Assembly: GCA_037974335.1 (NCBI GenBank)
Contig: CM075760.1
Coordinates: forward strand, 37,085,609 to 37,149,608
Origin: Prionace glauca
Lineage: Eukaryota > Chordata > Chondrichthyes > Carcharhiniformes > Carcharhinidae
Length of the DNA stretch: 64,000 nucleotides
Direction of reading: 5' to 3'
Shown: piece by piece, positions 55,922-64,000 of the stretch
Numbering within the stretch: position 1 is the stretch's first letter
Layout: each line of letters starts with the position of its first letter
Notes under the pieces: model-generated
Told to the model about the DNA's origin: nothing
What the model saw: only the letters and a program-made list of their open reading frames with translations
The model's database searches: none
Position numbers and translations under genes: made by a program

Positions 55922-56285
55922 CCTGAACATTATCTGAGTTTCGATGTTACACCCATAGTATCTTCGCTCTGGCCTCGGCCTCAAACGCTTTGTGTCAAAT
56001 AAGAAATGATAAATTGTTTGATGCAATGCCAGGAAAGAAACTTTCCTAATTTGACACCTGCACATATCAGCAAGTCATCCAGTCTACAAGACAATTTAAT
56101 AGGTTTAGGTGCAGACTAACATAGTTAATCACCATCTGAAACATGCTAGGATGAGGGAAGTCTGTATGATTTCAGTTTGGTGCTGAATATTATCAGAATC
56201 TCGATGTTACAGTCATATTATCTTTGCTCTGACCTCAGCTGAAATGCTTTCTCCAAAATCAGAAATGCTGAATTTTATGAAAATA
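55922..56285 (+). repeat. Tandemly duplicated unit flanking the tRNA cluster
   Basis: 55922-56010 and 56185-56280 share TGAA.ATTATC..A.T.TCGATGTTAC, ATCTT.GCTCTG.CCTC and AATAAGAAATG-like blocks. A further copy of the linked sequence (TTAATAGGTTTAGGTGCAGACTAACA) lies at 61701-61915. Confidence 0.65.
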
Positions 56286-56570
56286 TTTACAAAATAGTGT
56301 AAATCCTCTAAGCCATGTTGAATTCTGTCCAAAATGTATTTGAGTTTAGCATTTATTTAATATCCTAATCTTATTAAATGTTTTTTTTCCCGGAAAAAAA
56401 TAACTTAAAATAGTCGGTTGCTGTTCATTAGCAATCTCCTAACATTACTTTCTCCAGAGAAGCTGAAAATATGCTTGCCAGCATTTGTCTGAGTAATTAT
56501 AAAGCTATTAAATAACTTTTTCATCGAAAGTAACAAGGAATTTGTGAACACCTTTTAAAACTTTGCACTG
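56286..56570. other. Intergenic, nothing recognised
   Basis: AT-rich, no element identified. Confidence 0.4.
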
Positions 56571-56571
56571 A

Positions 56572-56629
56572 GCGAACCAAGAATCTTCTGATCCGTAGTC
56601 AGACGCGTTACCCATTGCGCCACCGGCCC
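56572..56629 (-). pseudogene. tRNA-Arg(ACG) pseudogene, 3' end lost
   Basis: On the minus strand it reads GGGCCGGTGGCGCAATGGGT, then the anticodon arm CTGACTACGGATCAG (anticodon ACG), then GATTCTTGGTTCG. The sequence stops matching after the T loop, so the 3' half of the T stem and the acceptor strand are missing. Confidence 0.8.
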
Positions 56630-56898
56630 ACATGGGAAAGTGGGATAGTTGTTACATATTAGCTCCACGTTTCGGAAGTTTCAGGCAGAAACATTGTGAA
56701 AAAGTTTGCGTTTACTTTTGAGGAAAAGGTCCATTATTGGGATTGTCTTTATTCATTTACGATCATCTCTAATTGCCCTTGAATTGAGTAACAGCAGTTG
56801 AACGGGCTGGCAAATTCTCCTCTCGATTAGGACTTGGTGATAAACTGAAATGAAACGCCCTTCAGCCAATCCATCATCTGTATTTGCAAATTAAAACA

Positions 56899-56970
56899 AG
56901 GTTCTGCCGAGATTTGAACTCGGATCGGTGGATTCAGAGTCCAGAGTGCTCGCCATTACACCACAGAACC
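56899..56970 (-). tRNA. tRNA-Gln(CTG)
   Basis: 72 bases. GGTTCTG pairs fully with CAGAACC; box A TGGTGTAATGGCGAGC-like; anticodon loop CTCTGAA (anticodon CTG); T arm GAGTTCAAATCTC. One mismatch at the base of the anticodon stem (C with C). A TTTT terminator follows a few bases downstream on the minus strand. Probably functional. Confidence 0.88.
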
Positions 56971-57361
56971 CAACACATGCGCACAGCCTGAAAATCGTGG
57001 ATCAATACTTGTGCAATTTGAACAGCAGGGAGAAATATCAGTCCCGTTGCACAATTATTCATATTTATATTTCCCTTGCTGGTTCCTCCTGTAAAAGCGA
57101 GTAGGCTCCCTTCCACTGCATTAAATTTCACTGTAACTGACCGCATTCAAACACCAATGTTTGCATCGAACTGACATAAACCTTACTGCAGTAAATCCAC
57201 TGAACATCAGCTTATCACAGCTCTGCTTTCATCACACTGGAAGCCAATGTGAAAATATAAACAATTTCAAATCTTAACAGACAGGAAGGAGTGTGTGAGT
57301 GCGGACAATTGGCGCTGTGCACATTCCTGTAACCAGTATCTGGGAGAATCAGGCAGATGGG
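56971..57361. other. Spacer between tRNA genes, nothing recognised
   Basis: No gene or repeat identified. Confidence 0.45.
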
Positions 57362-57418
57362 ATCCTGGGGGTCTCGTGGTTAGGATTCAGCGCTTTCAGA
57401 TGTCGCAGACTGGCCTCG
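57362..57418 (+). pseudogene. tRNA-Glu pseudogene
   Basis: TCCTGGGGGTCTCGTGGTTA then GGATTCAGCGCTTTCA match the 5' half of tRNA-Glu. The T arm and 3' acceptor are not recognisable. Confidence 0.75.
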
Positions 57419-58026
57419 ATATGTGAAGATTTAATGCATTTTTAACGTAAGAGTAAAACGCTTTGGGGTTTTCCTTTATCCGACTTGCCAAGGACTTCTC
57501 ATGCCCCCTACTAGCTCTCCTAAGCCCTATTTCTTTAACTCATTCCGAGCTAACTTGTAACCCTATACAGGTGTTATCAAGTGTTGAAAGTGGAGGTTTG
57601 GCCTGGTGTCGCACTGGGTACCAGCTTTGAAGAAATGTAGCAACTTAAAGCTTTTGCAGAATGGCATGAGGCGTATTGTAGTGATATGAGTTGAGTGGAA
57701 GAGACAGTGTGCAAGTAATTTGAACACGTTTTAAGTGTGTTTAGACTGATGTGGTGAAAGCAGAGGCATATTTGGGAGAATGAGGCTGTGTGAGAGGAGG
57801 ATTGTTGCAGAGTGCTTGTGTTTTGGAGGAAGGTTGAAAGTTTGAGATGCGGTTGTGAATGAAAGGAAGGTATTGAACAGCATGAGAGGCTTGTGCGATG
57901 TTGTGTGTTAGATTTGAGTGAGAGCATTTGTGGGCATTTGGGGAACGAAAGGATAAAGTAAGAAAATTACAATGCTGCTGAGTGTGAAGGAAGAGAGAGC
58001 ATGTGGGGGTAGGTTTAACAAGAACA
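57419..58026. other. Spacer between tRNA genes, nothing recognised
   Basis: A stretch at about 57440-57560 looks like a small dispersed-repeat piece (GGACTTCTCATGCCCCCT, AGCTCTCCTAAGCCC). Minus-strand open frames are unsupported. Confidence 0.4.
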
Positions 58027-58097
58027 GCATTGGTGGTTCAGTGGGAGAATTCTCGCCTGCCACGCGGAAGGCCCGGGTTCGATTCCGGGCCAATGCA
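58027..58097 (+). tRNA. tRNA-Gly(GCC)
   Basis: 71 bases. GCATTGG pairs fully with CCAATGC; anticodon loop CTGCCAC (GCC); box A TGGTTCAGTGGGAGA, box B GGTTCGATTCC. One mismatch in each of the anticodon stem (C with A at its base) and T stem (G with G). No TTTT run directly after the gene. Likely functional or only slightly decayed. Confidence 0.85.
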
Positions 58098-58519
58098 AAG
58101 CTTCTTCTTTCTCCGTTCACTCTGTATATTGAAGCGAGTCTCCTATCAGAATTGAGGGGAAACATTAAGTCTTGGAACTGAATCCTGAAGAGAAATAGAT
58201 CACAATATTCGGAAGGAGGTGCAGTTGTGAATGGCGTTATTGATGATTGAGTGGCAAGTGTTGGATCTTTGGGCTCCGGGTGGTCAGTTCCCTTCCCTCC
58301 CGTTGAATTCCTGCCTATGATAAGAAACATGGATTCATTTTACCTGCCCTTTCATAGGAGAAACACTCCACAGCAGTGCTGCAGGATCTACGGAACGAAA
58401 GAGACTTGTATAGAATTGTAAACAGTGCCGTCATGCTGCAGTTCTGGAACAGGTTTTCAGAAATAGAATTGTGGTCACTGACACACAAGTTTAGAATATA
58501 TTTAACTGCTGTTGTCTCA
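58098..58519. other. Spacer between tRNA genes, nothing recognised
   Basis: No gene or repeat identified. Confidence 0.4.
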
Positions 58520-58540
58520 GTCTCTGTGGCGCAATTGGTC

Positions 58541-58576
<36 letters not shown>

Positions 58577-58593
58577 GAGACCATCCAGGGACG
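58520..58593 (+). tRNA. tRNA-Asn(GTT)
   Basis: 74 bases. GTCTCTG with CAGGGAC (one wobble); anticodon stem TTCGG/CCGAA around CTGTTAA (anticodon GTT); T arm GGTGG TTCGAGA CCATC with one wobble. TTTTT terminator starts 3 bases downstream. Intact. Confidence 0.93.
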
Positions 58594-58853
58594 GATTTTT
58601 GCTATTTTTCTCACTATCAGCATTCACGGGTAAACAGTTGCCTGTTTCAACTCATTGAAAAGTCTGGAACTACGAGAGAGAATTTGGTCATGTACAAGCT
58701 GAGACATTGTATATGCCTCTGATTCTGTGTGTGCCCTTGTATCTCTCGAGTTACCAGGATCTCTGTATGTCTGCGTCTGAATCTAGTGTGCCCCTGCATC
58801 TACATGTATCCCTGAATCTGTGTATGCCCCCCTGTATCTCTGTAGGCTCCAAT

Positions 58854-58856
<3 letters not shown>

Positions 58857-58909
<53 letters not shown>
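58857..58909 (+). repeat. (GT)n microsatellite
   Basis: Near-perfect GT run of about 26 units. Confidence 0.95.
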
Positions 58910-58913
<4 letters not shown>

Positions 58914-60332
58914 GTGTGATTCTTTGTGTCTTTTTTAAGACTAAACCGTGAAAATGTCGGACAAACGAATTGCAGAGGGCAGCAATGTTTACCCACTAAG
59001 ATTCTGAATTTGATTAACTCTGATAACTGCATCGAATGTACAATTTGAAGTTTCAAATAATCCCAAATTCAATCTCCAGACATTATCTCCCAATGGGAAA
59101 TGAAGAACACGGTTTATCTGCGGTGCCTGGTTATAAAAAGGGCGAATACGCCAGCCGAGAGCCTTCTATAAACTCCAATCTCGGACAATATCGTTCAATA
59201 TTCATATTTCAGCAACCGGTTCGCAGACTCACAAGAATTAGCGCCTGCAGTCGCTGTGGTCCGCCAGCAGATGGTGGTGTTGTATCATTTTAATCTCAAG
59301 GTTCGTGCAGCAGGTTTGAGGAGATATTTGAGGAAAATGTATTTCCCTGTTTCCATGGAAAGAGAACAATCAGTAAAGCAATGGCGTTAATGTCTCTGTC
59401 AGTAAGATTCACAGGGAAATCTGGCCGAAGGATAATGAATTTAATACTTGCATTCCTATTTACCTTCCCGCTAGTGAACTTGTCGATTACCAGCTAATTA
59501 TTATATAACCTTACATTTTAGTGATTTAAAGATTTGTCTATTTTATCATCCAGACATTATCAAATAATATTTCATTATAATTGGACACATGTCTCTTTTT
59601 CGCTGGATTTTCCATTCCTCGGCGCTCAGTTTTTTCCTTAGTCCGTTCAGAAATCCAGCCGAACCCTGCCTCTATAATATGTTCTGTGTATATGTAAATA
59701 TAGTTCCTTGTTATAATTTTTGACTTTAGCACAATTCGAGCCCTAACTTACTTTGATCTATAACACAATTTCATCCACACAATTATACTGCACTTTTTAG
59801 TTAATATCCATCTATTCTTCTCACTCGCTCTTTGTTCGAATCCATCTATTGGACACATTTTATAGAAAAACAATTAGTGAGAAAGTGTCTGCTTTATTAG
59901 TGATACACGGGTGTGTTCAGTAGTGCATGACATAGAGCCTAGCACAATAATATCTGAGATGGAGCCTAATGTAACGTAAGTGAACTCTTGACTAAGTAAT
60001 AATAGTCCAGAGACGATGACTTGTAGCATTTATCATGGCATGTCTATATGTATTAATAAATTAAGCGGCATGTAATGTAATGTAAACAGTGCAAAGTCTA
60101 TTGCAATAATGATTCAAATGAGTCAAACGCAGTATATAAAGAGACATGGCCTAGTGCATTACTGTACAAGACTGCACCAAATGTGTGATTGTAGTGAACA
60201 CTGCCATGAACAGTCATAAATGAGACAAGGTTAATTGTAGCCGTTATCGAAGCACAGCCCAGTGCATGAATAATGAAATTAAGCTTCAGATTGCGTGATC
60301 ATTGGTCACAAACTGGTTCAGCTGCTGTCTTA
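58910..60332. other. Spacer between tRNA-Asn copies, nothing recognised
   Basis: 1.4 kb without gene. 59.9-60.3 kb has loosely repeated AGTGCATGACATAGAG / CCTAGTGCATTACTG phrases, a weak diverged repeat. Confidence 0.45.
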
Positions 60333-60406
60333 GTCTCTGTAGCGCAATTGGTCAGCGCGTTTGGCTATTAATGGAAAGGTTGGTGGTTCGAGACCACCCA
60401 AAGTCG
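60333..60406 (+). pseudogene. tRNA-Asn-like copy, anticodon ATT, decayed
   Basis: 74 bases, about 85-90 percent like the Asn gene at 58520. The anticodon loop is CTATTAA (ATT). Mismatches lie in the acceptor stem (GTCTCTG against CAAAGTC: two non-pairs) and anticodon stem (TTTGG against TGGAA: one non-pair). Boxes A and B are intact (GGTTCGAGACC), so it may still be transcribed, but folding is doubtful. Confidence 0.75.
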
Positions 60407-60936
60407 GAATTTTACTATTTCCTCATCATCAGTATTCACGGTTAAACAGTTGCCTGTTGGCAATGGATCCGTGGGTGCCAATAAAAAATAGCTGTGAATT
60501 GTTCCTGTTATCTGGTATTACCAACATTATTTAATGATGATTGACTTCAAACATATTACACATAACATTTTATATATATATATATCTGTACACCATTACA
60601 TGTATATATATCGTGTATATATACCTTTAAACATAAAAAAAACAACTGAAAAATGAGCTATTGGCTGAGCGTTTGTTCCAATTCCACATCCCTGCTTCCA
60701 TTCATTCCTGGATAGATCATAAATCTGTCTAACCCAAACTGAAATGTGTTCAATGATGGAGCATCAACACCCTCTGGAGTAGAGAATTCCCAAGATTCAC
60801 CAGTCTTTGAGTAAAGCATTTTCTCCTCATCACAGTTCTAAATCATCAGCGGCTTATCCTGAGATTGTGTCTTTGTCGAAATAAAACTAAAGGTAGGTGA
60901 CTCATGGATGAAGTAATAGTTTGAAGCCAGCCAGAT
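60407..60936. other. Spacer between tRNA genes; (TA)n run
   Basis: TA-rich runs at about 60570-60630. 60690-60870 contains a LINE-like minus piece (CTCTGGAGTAGAGAATTCCC, ACAGTTCTAAATCATCAGCG). Confidence 0.4.
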
Positions 60937-61008
60937 TCCCTGGTGGTCTAGTGGTTAGGATTCGGCGCTTTCACCGCCACGGCCCGGGTTCGATTCCCGG
61001 TCAGGGAA
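60937..61008 (+). tRNA. tRNA-Glu(TTC)
   Basis: 72 bases. TCCCTGG with TCAGGGA; box A TGGTCTAGTGGTTAGGA; anticodon loop CTTTCAC (TTC); T arm CCGGG TTCGATT CCCGG perfect. One mismatch at the base of the anticodon stem (C with A). Probably functional; no strong TTTT directly downstream. Confidence 0.9.
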
Positions 61009-61428
61009 TGTAGATTTATTGTTGTACAACAATCCTGTGTTACTTCCCGGTCTGCACCAGTTCTGTCGGAATCAGTATCAGAGAGATTTCCTTTTCAGTA
61101 TCTGAATTGGAAATGTCACATTTAAAGAACAGAGAAAAAAAGGAGCGACAGGTTACAAAGCGCTGATGGTACAAATGCTGAGATTATTGGAAGAAAGATG
61201 AAAATGATGCATTAATGAATGGGTAGAAATCATTGATCCCTTAGATATTTGCGAGACGAACGCTTTTAAATATTGGTGTTGGGGATAAGATGTACAATCA
61301 GATAGAAAGTAAGGGTTATCTTCCTGAATTCAGTGACATGGGCTCTCAGTCTGACCATCGGAACCTGCAGCAACACAGCGCAGTTGAACATTGCAGACAA
61401 GCTGATTTGCTCCATTAGTTTTCCAGTT
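61009..61428. other. Spacer between tRNA genes, nothing recognised
   Basis: No gene or repeat identified. Confidence 0.4.
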
Positions 61429-61501
61429 GTTTCTGTAGTGTAGTGGTTATCACATTCGCCTAACACTCGAAAAGTCCCCCGTTCGAAACCGGGCAAAAAC
61501 A
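61429..61501 (+). tRNA. tRNA-Val(AAC), partly decayed
   Basis: 73 bases. Box A TAGTGTAGTGGTTATCAC, anticodon loop CTAACAC (AAC), T loop TTCGAAA. Non-pairs: one in the acceptor stem (GTTTCTG against CAAAAAC), one in the anticodon stem (TTCGC against TCGAA) and one in the T stem (CCCCG against CCGGG). May be a recent pseudogene. Confidence 0.75.
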
Positions 61502-61537
61502 TTCATTAAGCTTTCTCATGCCGGGGAAGGGAAAAAG

Positions 61538-61697
61538 ACGCGGGTTGATGGGTTTTTGATGAGAGAGGGGATTAAGGGTTATGGGGAGAGGGCGGGAATG
61601 TGGAACTGAGCCACGACAGATCAGCCATGATCTTATTGAATGGCGGGCCAGGCTCGAAGGGCTAGTTGGCCTACTGCTGCTCCTATTTCTTATGTTC
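61538..61697 (+). mobile_element. CR1-type LINE, 3' end only
   Basis: GACGCGGGTTGATGGGTTTT to GGCCTACTGCTGCTCCTATT and TTCTTATGTTCAT. Close to the copy at the window start, so a young 5'-truncated insertion beginning 37 bases after tRNA-Val. Confidence 0.85.
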
Positions 61698-61700
61698 ATT

Positions 61701-61915
61701 ACCTGAACCTCGATGTTAGAGGCCTGTTATCATTGCCCTCAAATACTTTCCGTGAAATAAGAACCTATTTTACGTACTGACAGGGGAGTTCGATTTTGAC
61801 ATCGAGCACATATCCGCATCTCATTCAGTCAACAAAGAATTTAATGGGTTTATAGGTGCTGACTAATATGGTTAATCACCATCTGATCACTGTTCGATAG
61901 TAGTCTGTGCTTAAA
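61701..61915 (+). repeat. Copy of the tRNA-cluster flank repeat
   Basis: ACCTGAACCTCGATGTTAGA and TAGGTGCTGACTAATATGGT, TTAATCACCATCTGA match 55922-56160. Confidence 0.65.
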
Positions 61916-61969
61916 AAGACAGATACGAGATATACAGAGGAAATGACACACATTTCACAGAAAAATCAC

Positions 61970-62340
61970 ATGTCGAAAAGGACACGACACACACTCCTGC
62001 TTTCAATCTGAGCTGTGAGGCTACAGCAGTAAGGACCAAAACTCAAACCCATTTTACCAGCGGTGGGATGGGAACCCACACCTTCACAGAGACTGGAGTT
62101 TTAATCCAGCGCCTTTGACTGCTCGGCCACACTACTACATTAGGATGTATCATAATCATATTATTTAATGGAAATGTTACTGAAATTCGTATAAAGCAAT
62201 GCAGTTGGGGAAGACCATGGGGAGGATTGAGACAGATCCTTCCCTGTACCAGATAAGCCTGAACTGTGTAACAAACAGAAATCATTTCCAGTCAGAAACA
62301 CAATGAGCGGCACTGAAGGGACAGCATCATTTAAACTGTC
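61970..62340 (-). repeat. tRNA-Leu duplication unit, decayed copy
   Basis: Shares with 62600-62950 the blocks CACACACTCCTGC, GCGGTGGGAT, TATCATAATCAT, TACTGAAAT, CAAA.AGAAATCAT.TCCAGTCAG and ACACAATGAGC. Unit length about 630 bp. Confidence 0.8.
62055..62136 (-). pseudogene. tRNA-Leu pseudogene with anticodon AAA
   Basis: 82 bases, the Leu-type long variable arm kept. The anticodon loop is TTAAAAC, so the anticodon reads AAA (a Phe codon reader) in a Leu body. The acceptor is AGTAGTG against CGCTGGT with one non-pair and wobbles. The T loop is TTCCCAT in place of TTCGAAT, damaging box B. It is a decayed duplicate of the intact gene at 62688. Confidence 0.8.
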
Positions 62341-62687
62341 CTTAAGCTCGTCGCTTCTCAATTTCCTTTTGCTGTTTTTTGAAGGTAAGCAGTGGGGGTG
62401 TGGAAATGGCCTTCGCGTGATATTCGCCTCCATCGATTGTACACTTAAGAAGATGCCACAGCTTCTGAACTCTGGGGACTGACTGGGGGAGGAAGAACAC
62501 TGAGGAGTCCCAGAGGAGGTCGGTGCGTGATTTTTTTTGGTGTGTCCTATCGGAACTGACGATTGATGAGTCAAATGCAATATTCTGTTCTTACAGGGAC
62601 ATCTGTCAAAAACGGCACCGCACACACTCCTGCATCCAACCACAGTTGTTGGATTTCAACTCCAAGGTCAAAAACTTGCACCAACTC

Positions 62688-62769
62688 TGGCAGCGGTGGG
62701 ATTCGAACCCACGCCTCAATAGAGACTGGAGCCTAAATCCAGCGCCTTAGACCGCTCGGCCACGCTACC
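62688..62769 (-). tRNA. tRNA-Leu(TAG)
   Basis: 82 bases. GGTAGCG with CGCTGCC (one wobble); box A TGGCCGAGCGGTCTAAGG; anticodon stem CTGGA/TCCAG around TTTAGGC (TAG); long variable arm; T arm GTGGG TTCGAAT CCCAC perfect. TTTT about 17 bases downstream on the minus strand. Intact. Confidence 0.94.
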
Positions 62770-63128
62770 ACACAGCAAGGTATCATAATCATGTATTTTT
62801 ATTGCATTAATACTGAAATATATCAGAATCCGTGGAGCTGGGATGGGCCATGAGGAAATCGTATCCGAATCAGATGATCCTGAAATGTGCAGCAAACAAA
62901 AATCATCTCCAGTCAGAGACACAATGAGCTGCAGTGAGGAGCCGGCTCCATTTAAACTGAATTAACCTCGTCTGGACCCCAGAAAGGACAATATGTTTTC
63001 CTGTTGAACTGGCTCAGGGTTTTCACTTGAGAAATGACAGAACACACGGCGAGGCTGAGATTTGAGCGTTCTGCCGGGAAATAACTGAAATTTATTGTCA
63101 CTGATTGGAGGAGAGCAATAAATCTTCA
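62770..63128. other. tRNA-Leu unit flank and spacer
   Basis: 62770-62950 is the second copy of the Leu duplication flank. Nothing recognised after it. Confidence 0.5.
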
Positions 63129-63193
63129 TTCCCTGGCTTGCAATCAAAACAGCAGTGAAAGCTTCAAACTCTAACCACCAGACCAACAGATTA
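63129..63193 (-). pseudogene. tRNA-Glu pseudogene, minus strand
   Basis: The minus strand reads GGTCTGGTGGTTAGAGTTTG, AAGCTTTCACTGCTG, then AAGCCAGGGAA. Box A and the anticodon region (CTTTCAC, TTC) remain; box B is lost. Confidence 0.6.
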
Positions 63194-63780
63194 CAGCGGG
63201 TTTTACAACTTGTTTTGTCCATGATCCTGTTGTTACTTTAATTTCCACGCCAGACCACTTGCACCAAAACCTAACACCTGCAAAATGTTACCATTTTCAA
63301 CACCAGGGAAGTGTTCAGCCAATTGCAGCAATAATTCTACAATAGTTATCCCGTCCGAATCCCATGGAATGAAACTGGGCAGATTTTTTTTTCCGAATCC
63401 TTTTTATTGAATACTGAGGGAAAAGTTCTATTCTTCATATTTTTGTAAATTTTAATTAGTCTGATGGGTTCACCCTGCATTCTCTAATTGTGAAATCAGG
63501 GGTCAGTCCTTAAAAGCGGCAGAATGTAAGGTTGGAGGATGTTTTATTTGACACAAGGAATGATGGACAAGGTAACACTGAGCTGGTGATTGCGGAACCC
63601 GGGTGTTCCAATGATGCAAAGTCATCGTTTTCACCACCATGGGCTCGATGACAGGTGTCAAGTGTGGAAATAAGCAGAGTGCGTTTTTATAATGAGAAAC
63701 CTGCCTATTGTGTGACGGAAGAGAAGGAAGAGAAAGGCTAAAATGAGGATGATCCGCTGATTGGGAAAGTCACTGTCAGC
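63194..63780. other. Spacer between tRNA remnants, nothing recognised
   Basis: No gene identified. 63600-63650 has a tRNA-like GCGGAACCCGGGTGTTCCAA phrase too decayed to assign. Confidence 0.4.
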
Positions 63781-63781
63781 T

Positions 63782-63820
63782 TCCCTGTTGGATCAGTGGT
63801 TTGGATTCTGCACTGTGGCC
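63782..63820 (+). pseudogene. tRNA-Glu pseudogene, 5' half
   Basis: TCCCTGTTGGATCAGTGGTT then TGGATTCTGCACTGTGGCC resembles the 5' half of tRNA-Glu. No T arm follows. Confidence 0.55.
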
Positions 63821-63960
63821 ACAAGTTTATATCACTTGTGTGTGATATAAACATGGCAATGTGAAGGAGAGACTTGTATTTGGTGAATAAAAAGACAGAA
63901 ACAAAACAAAAGACAGTTGGCTCATGGATAATATAATACTTTATAGTGTAGTCATCAGCT

Positions 63961-64000
63961 TCCCTGGTTGTCTAGTGGTTAGGATTCGGTGCTCTCACCG
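63961..64000 (+). tRNA. tRNA-Glu(CTC), cut by window end
   Basis: TCCCTGGTTGTCTAGTGGTT, then AGGATTCGGTGCTCTCACCG: acceptor 5' strand, box A and anticodon loop CTCTCAC (CTC). The 5' flank (CTCATGGATAATATAATACT) resembles that of tRNA-Glu(TTC) at 60900-60920, so they arose by duplication. The 3' half lies outside, so integrity is unknown. Confidence 0.8.

Noticed and set aside
1-64000. CRISPR array, bacterial operon or prokaryotic features
   Set aside because: Intron-containing vertebrate genes, LINEs, SINEs and nuclear tRNA genes; no regularly spaced identical repeats with unique spacers.

Overview
The window reads as genomic DNA of a cartilaginous fish, most likely a shark. It carries an IgM heavy-chain gene in the cluster layout (V-D1-D2-J-C mu within about 20 kb) that is characteristic of elasmobranchs. 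It also holds many copies of repeats I know as common in shark genomes: CR1-type LINEs with a (TTCTTATG)n tail, an HE1-like tRNA-derived SINE, and Penelope-type ends.

Layout. 0-14 kb is repeat-rich flank. It contains a decayed VH pseudogene (about 5.2-6.1 kb) inside a segment (2.78-6.09 kb) that is a diverged duplicate of the DNA leading into the working V gene (12.03-14.67 kb). 14.0-34.06 kb is one IgM cluster on the + strand in germline, unrearranged order: leader, V with a 23-bp-spacer signal, D1 (12/22), D2 (12/12), J (23), a 10.5-kb J-C intron, four C mu exons with the secreted tail on C mu 4, two membrane exons, and separate poly(A) signals for secreted and membrane forms. Every exon reads open and every junction joins in frame. 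The J-C intron holds an octamer, long-period internal duplications, a 2.2-kb TCACTC tract, and then a G-rich tract with nine GAGCT motifs that resembles a mammalian switch region.

36.86-43.33 kb is a two-exon rhodopsin-family receptor of the GPR139-like type. Its 5.3-kb intron carries one Penelope-type insertion and two LINE fragments. 43.4-51 kb is a repeat graveyard: minisatellites, SINEs, LINE ORF1 and endonuclease fragments, a Ty3/gypsy fossil, and a Penelope-type copy nested in a LINE with a perfect 14-bp target duplication. 51.36-51.79 and 54.3-55.2 kb are two CpG-rich promoter-like regions. The second carries a five-unit, 33-bp tandem array of YY1-like sites. No coding gene for either is visible here.

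56.5-64 kb is a tRNA cluster with intact and decayed copies on both strands: Arg pseudogene, Gln, Glu pseudogenes, Gly, Asn and an Asn-like copy, Glu(TTC), Val, a Leu pair, and Glu(CTC) cut by the window edge. Shared flanks show that parts of it grew by tandem duplication.

How it works together: after V-D-D-J joining at the signals listed here, a transcript from the V promoter would be spliced across the J-C intron to C mu 1-4. It then either ends at 29.88 kb (secreted IgM) or splices from the internal donor at 29785 to the membrane exons (B-cell receptor). The receptor gene and tRNA cluster appear to be independent neighbours. Coordinates were counted by eye and may be off by a base or two.
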